A DNA stretch of 64,000 nucleotides from Pseudoxanthomonas winnipegensis (GTDB lineage Bacteria > Pseudomonadota > Gammaproteobacteria > Xanthomonadales > Xanthomonadaceae): NCBI RefSeq assembly GCF_004283755.1, contig NZ_SHMH01000006.1:1-64000 (forward strand). The letters are read 5' to 3'. Below are positions 60,411 through 64,000 of the stretch, in pieces. Positions within the stretch are counted from its first letter, which is position 1, and every line of letters begins with the position of its first letter. The position numbers were made by a program, and so were the translations under genes. The notes beneath the pieces were generated by a model. It was not told the origin of the DNA and searched no databases. It was given only the letters and a program-made list of their open reading frames with translations.

Positions 60411-62072
60411 ATGTCCAGCGTCAACGTCACCGCCGGCCAGCCGGCCGGACTCACCCAGGGCCACAAGCGGGTCATCCTCGCTTCGTCCCTGGGCACCGTG
60501 TTCGAGTGGTACGACTTCTTCCTGTACGGTTCGCTGGCGGCGATCATCGCCAAGCAGTTCTTCAGCGGCGTCAACGAGACCACGGCCTTCATCTTCGCGC
60601 TGCTGGCCTTCGCCGCCGGCTTCTTCGTGCGGCCCTTCGGCGCGGCCTTCTTCGGCAGCCTGGGCGATCGCATCGGTCGCAAGTACACCTTCCTGGTGAC
60701 CATCCTGATCATGGGCCTGTCCACCTTCCTGGTGGGCGTGCTGCCCTCGTACGCCACCATCGGCGTGGCCGCGCCGGTGATCCTGATCTGCCTGCGCCTG
60801 GCCCAGGGCCTGGCGATGGGCGGCGAGTACGGCGGTGCGGCGACCTACGTGGCCGAGCACGCGCCGGCCAACAAGCGCGGCTTCTACACCAGCTTCATCC
60901 AGTGCACCGCGACCATCGGCCTGTTCCTGTCGCTGCTGATCATCCTGGCCTGCCGCAGCGCGCTGGGCAACGAGGCCTTCGAGGCCTGGGGCTGGCGCAT
61001 CCCGTTCCTGGTCTCGATCATCCTGCTGGGCGTGTCGGTGTGGATCCGCATGCAGCTGAGCGAGTCGCCGCTGTTCCAGCAGATGAAGGCCGAGGGCAAG
61101 GGCTCCAAGACCCCGTTCCGCGACAGCCTCAAGGGCGGCAACTTCAAGCTGATGCTGCTGGTGCTGCTGGGCGCCACCGCCGGCCAGGCCGTGGTGTGGT
61201 ACGGCGGCCAGTTCTACGCGCTGTTCTTCCTGACCCAGGCGCTCAAGGTGGATGCCACCACCGGCGCGCTGCTGATCGCCGGTGCGCTGGCGCTGGCCAC
61301 GCCGTTCTTCCTGTTCTTCGGCTGGCTGTCCGACCGCATCGGCCGCAAGGTCATCGTGCTGGGCGGCTGCCTGCTGGCCGCGCTGCTGTACATCCCGATG
61401 TTCAAGGCGCTGACCCACTACGCCAACCCGGCCATCGAGGAGGCGCGCACCAGTGCGCCGGTGGTAATCAACGCCGATCCGGACACCTGCAGCTTCCAGT
61501 TCGACCCGGTCGGCAAGAAGACCTTCACCAGCTCCTGCGACATCGTCGCCACCGCGCTGACCAAGGCCGGCGTGCCCTACACCGTCAAGGCCGCCCCGCC
61601 GGGCACCATCGCCACGGTCAACGTGGGCAGCAACCAGATCAATTCCTACGAAGGCAGCGGGCTGTCCAAGGAAGAAGGCAAGGCCAAGGCCGATGCCTTC
61701 GGCAAGCAGCTCAAGGGCGCGCTGACCGGCGCCGGCTATCCGGAGAAGGCCGACCCGGCGCGCATCAACAAGCCGATGGTGATCGCGGTGCTGTTCGTGC
61801 TGGCGCTGTTCGTGACCATGGTCTATGCGCCGATCGCGGCCTGGCTGGTTGAGCTGTTCCCGACCCGCATCCGCTACACCTCCATGTCGCTGCCTTATCA
61901 CATCGGCAACGGCTGGTTCGGCGGCTTCCTGCCGACCATCTCCTTCGGCCTGGTCGCGGCCACCGGCAACATGTATTACGGCCTGTGGTATCCGATCGGC
62001 GTCGCGCTGATGACCCTGGTGATCGGCGCGATCTTCCTGCGCGAGACCAAGGACGTGGATATCACGAAATAA
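60411..62072 (+). CDS. MHS-family MFS transporter with large inserted domain
   Basis: A 553-residue metabolite:proton symporter of the MHS branch (ProP, KgtP, ShiA relatives). Marks are GTVFEWYDFFLYGSLAA (28-44), GDRIGRKYTFL, RLAQGLAMGGEYGGAATYVAEH and a second SDRIGRK. An insert of about 115 hydrophilic residues (about 338-452) with two cysteines (DPDTCSFQF and SSCDIVATAL) splits the C-terminal helix bundle and should be extracytoplasmic or cytoplasmic depending on helix count. AGGGAAAG lies upstream of the ATG at 60411. Acs and the DcaP-like porin nearby suggest a carboxylate such as acetate or propionate. Confidence 0.9.
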   Translation: MSSVNVTAGQPAGLTQGHKRVILASSLGTVFEWYDFFLYGSLAAIIAKQFFSGVNETTAFIFALLAFAAGFFVRPFGAAFFGSLGDRIGRKYTFLVTILIMGLSTFLVGVLPSYATIGVAAPVILICLRLAQGLAMGGEYGGAATYVAEHAPANKRGFYTSFIQCTATIGLFLSLLIILACRSALGNEAFEAWGWRIPFLVSIILLGVSVWIRMQLSESPLFQQMKAEGKGSKTPFRDSLKGGNFKLMLLVLLGATAGQAVVWYGGQFYALFFLTQALKVDATTGALLIAGALALATPFFLFFGWLSDRIGRKVIVLGGCLLAALLYIPMFKALTHYANPAIEEARTSAPVVINADPDTCSFQFDPVGKKTFTSSCDIVATALTKAGVPYTVKAAPPGTIATVNVGSNQINSYEGSGLSKEEGKAKADAFGKQLKGALTGAGYPEKADPARINKPMVIAVLFVLALFVTMVYAPIAAWLVELFPTRIRYTSMSLPYHIGNGWFGGFLPTISFGLVAATGNMYYGLWYPIGVALMTLVIGAIFLRETKDVDITK

Positions 62073-62121
62073 TTCCCTGGGAGGGGCGCCAAGGGCCGGG
62101 GCGAATCACGCCGGCTCACAC

Positions 62122-62157
62122 CGACGCCGGTCCGTGGGGGGCCGGCGTCGCTGTTTC
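62122..62157 (+). terminator. Hairpin after the MHS transporter gene
   Basis: CGACGCCGG (62122-62130) pairs with CCGGCGTCG (62142-62150), with an 11-base loop and a CTGTTTCC tail, 50 bases after the stop. It is a plausible end of the porin-transporter transcript. Confidence 0.5.
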
Positions 62158-62226
62158 CAGGTCTTGACCCGCCCGCGCCGCGCTATGCTCCGGCGCGGGG
62201 CAGGGGGACTGGCCTGGAACCATTCG

Positions 62227-64000
62227 ATGACGCAGACCGACGAGCACGGCTTGCATGCCCTGCTGGAGCAGCTGTTGGCCTTGCCACCGGCGCAGCGCCA
62301 GGAGGCGCTGGCGCGTGCCTGCGAGGGACGGCCCGATCTCCTTGAACGCCTGCAGCGGCTGCTGACGCTGGCCGAGGGCGATGGCGGGTTCCTGGACCGC
62401 TCCCCGTTCGGCGAAGCCGCCCCCCAGGGGGACGAACCGCGCACGCCCGGCCGCGTGGTTGGGCCTTACCGGCTGTTGCGCTGGCTCGGCGCCGGCGGCA
62501 TGGCCCAGGTCTGGTTGGCCGAGCGCATCGCCGGCGGCTTCCGCCAGCAGGTGGCGATCAAGCTCATCGCCCAGGTGCCCGACCCGCTGCAGGGCCGGCT
62601 GTCGGCCGAGCGCGACATCCTGGCCTCGCTGGTGCACCCGGGGATTGCCCGGCTCTATGACGGCGGGGTGACCGACGAGGGCCTGGCCTGGATGGCGATG
62701 GAGTACGTGCAGGGCCAGGACCTGGTCAGCTGGTGCCAGGCGCACTGCAGCGGTGTGGCCGAGCGCCTGGGCCTGTTCCTGCAGGTCTGCGACGCGGTGG
62801 CCTACGCCCACACCCGGCTGGTCGTCCACCGTGACATCAAGCCGGCCAACATCCTGGTCACCGACGACGGCCAGGCGCGGCTGCTGGATTTCGGCCTGGC
62901 CCGGCTGCTCGAGGAGGGGCCGGGCGGAGCAGCGAACACCACACGCTCGCTACAGCTGTCCCCGTCCTATGCCGCGCCCGAGCAGCTGGAAGGCGGCCTG
63001 ATCGGCACCGCTACCGACGTCTACGCCCTGGGCGTGACCCTGTACGAACTGCTGGCCGGCCGCCTGCCCTGGGACATGCAGGGCGGCGCGCTGGCCACTG
63101 CGGTGCGGCGTCTGGCCGCGGCCGAACCGCCGCCGCCCAGCCGCGCGGTGGCCGCCGACGGCCCGGTCCCGGTACGCGCGCTGCGCGGCGACCTGGATGC
63201 CATCGTCGCCCGCGCGATGCGGCCCGCGGCCGAGCAGCGCTATCCCGACGCGCGCGCCCTGGCCGAGGACATCCGCCGCCATCTGGAACACCGCCCGGTG
63301 CTGGCGCGCGCCGGCGCGCGCAGCTACCAGGCGCGCCGCTACGTGCGCCGGCACTGGCGCGGGCTGGCGCTGGTGGGCGTGGCCTTCCTGGCGCTGGGCA
63401 CCGGCCTGGTGACAGTCATCTGGCAGGAGCGCCGCGCGGAGCGTGAGGCGCAGCGCGCCGCGGCGGTGCAGGCGTTCATGGTCGACATGTTCCGCAGCAA
63501 TTCCAGCAACCAGCCCGATCCGGTGAAGGCCCGCCAGACCACCGCCCGCGAACTGCTGGATATCGGCGCGGCGCGGATCGAGGCCGGGCTGACCCAGGCG
63601 CCGGAGAACAAGCTGGCGCTGCTGCGTCTGTTCGGCGACCTCTACTACGATCTGGGCCTGACCGACGAGTCCGATCGCCTGCGACGCCAGGTGGTGACGC
63701 TCAGCCGGCAGCGCTACGGGGAGGACTCGCCCGAACTGATCAACGACCAGATCACGCTGGCGCGGGTCAACAACGCGATCTCGGCCCGTGCCGAGTTCGA
63801 CCGGATGCTGGAGCACGGGCTGAAGGTGCTCGATGCCCGGCGCGAGACCGGCTCGTTCCTGCGCGGTCGGCTACTGGCCACCGCCGCCGCCCTGCACAAT
63901 TCCAGCGATCCGCCCAGGGCGCTGGCCGAGGCGGGCCAGGCGGTGGAGATCCTCGAGCGTTACCCGGATTCGGCGGAACTGGCCGACGCCCAGCGCCTGC
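62227..64000 (+). CDS. Serine/threonine protein kinase with membrane anchor (partial)
   Basis: The first 591 residues of a kinase that runs off the right edge. An N-terminal helical part (1-75) precedes a Hanks-type kinase domain (about 81-345): GAGGMAQVWLAE (glycine loop), Lys112 in VAIKL, catalytic Asp203 in HRDIKPANIL, DFGLARLL, and PSYAAPEQLEGG. A transmembrane helix lies at about 379-399 (LALVGVAFLALGTGLVTVIW), and the rest (from about 440) looks like TPR-type helices in the periplasm. In Xanthomonads such kinases often sit beside ECF sigma factor genes; what follows here is outside the window. Start at 62227 is the first ATG in frame. Confidence 0.92.
   Translation, partial: MTQTDEHGLHALLEQLLALPPAQRQEALARACEGRPDLLERLQRLLTLAEGDGGFLDRSPFGEAAPQGDEPRTPGRVVGPYRLLRWLGAGGMAQVWLAERIAGGFRQQVAIKLIAQVPDPLQGRLSAERDILASLVHPGIARLYDGGVTDEGLAWMAMEYVQGQDLVSWCQAHCSGVAERLGLFLQVCDAVAYAHTRLVVHRDIKPANILVTDDGQARLLDFGLARLLEEGPGGAANTTRSLQLSPSYAAPEQLEGGLIGTATDVYALGVTLYELLAGRLPWDMQGGALATAVRRLAAAEPPPPSRAVAADGPVPVRALRGDLDAIVARAMRPAAEQRYPDARALAEDIRRHLEHRPVLARAGARSYQARRYVRRHWRGLALVGVAFLALGTGLVTVIWQERRAEREAQRAAAVQAFMVDMFRSNSSNQPDPVKARQTTARELLDIGAARIEAGLTQAPENKLALLRLFGDLYYDLGLTDESDRLRRQVVTLSRQRYGEDSPELINDQITLARVNNAISARAEFDRMLEHGLKVLDARRETGSFLRGRLLATAAALHNSSDPPRALAEAGQAVEILERYPDSAELADAQRL

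Noticed and set aside
58770..61901. A minus-strand frame of about 1040 codons under the porin and transporter genes
   Set aside because: It is antisense to two well-supported genes, is rich in Gln, Arg and His, and has no domain.

Overview
The window is a chromosomal stretch of a high-GC gammaproteobacterium, most likely of the family Xanthomonadaceae (Xanthomonas, Pseudoxanthomonas or Stenotrophomonas relatives). The grounds are the gene set (TonB-dependent receptors, a LOV histidine kinase, a two-component propeller diguanylate cyclase, an AceK/Acs group), the very GC-rich coding style, and GTAG-headed REP palindromes like those known from Stenotrophomonas. The genus is inference. No prophage, CRISPR array, insertion sequence or tRNA was found.

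Layout. 1-170: end of an rRNA operon (5S rRNA and terminator). 0.8-8 kb: YdcF-like protein and catalase HPII (divergent), two uncharacterised small proteins, then a response regulator and a LOV-domain hybrid histidine kinase. 8-15.2 kb: cobalamin riboswitch with metE, class I aldolase, LysR regulator divergent from a TSUP permease, MgtC-like protein, nicotinamidase. 15.3-25.3 kb: TonB receptor, REP cluster, GYF_2/AIM24 protein, an arsR-arsC-arsB group with a clear operator, patatin lipoprotein, and a second TonB receptor broken by one in-frame stop, with a Fur-like box upstream. 25.3-31.1 kb: an OmpR/EnvZ-like pair with an esterase, a secreted-protein/EF-hand/hydroxylase operon, and a ZIP transporter.

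31.3-36 kb: a second cobalamin riboswitch leads into nrdA. Between nrdA and nrdB sits a low-GC cassette of two small genes bounded by two hairpin terminators; this is the least explained part of the window. 36-49 kb: diguanylate cyclase with a frameshift in its GGDEF domain, YciA thioesterase, GH18 protein, rhomboid protease, TerC protein under a yybP-ykoY (manganese) riboswitch, acyl-CoA ligase with an esterase, a lipoprotein hydrolase, and an unknown protein.

49-62 kb looks like an acetate and carbon-overflow region: a Pat-type acyl-CoA synthetase/acetyltransferase, MgtE, AceK, a NarL-type regulator, Acs, and divergently a DcaP-like porin and an MHS-family transporter. Pat enzymes inactivate Acs by lysine acetylation, AceK sets the glyoxylate bypass, and NarL-type regulators next to acs control the acetate switch elsewhere, so these genes plausibly serve one physiology. 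The window ends inside a serine/threonine kinase gene.

The two cobalamin riboswitches control MetE and class Ia ribonucleotide reductase, both B12-independent enzymes. This implies that the organism also has, elsewhere, B12-dependent counterparts (MetH and a class II reductase) and switches between the sets.
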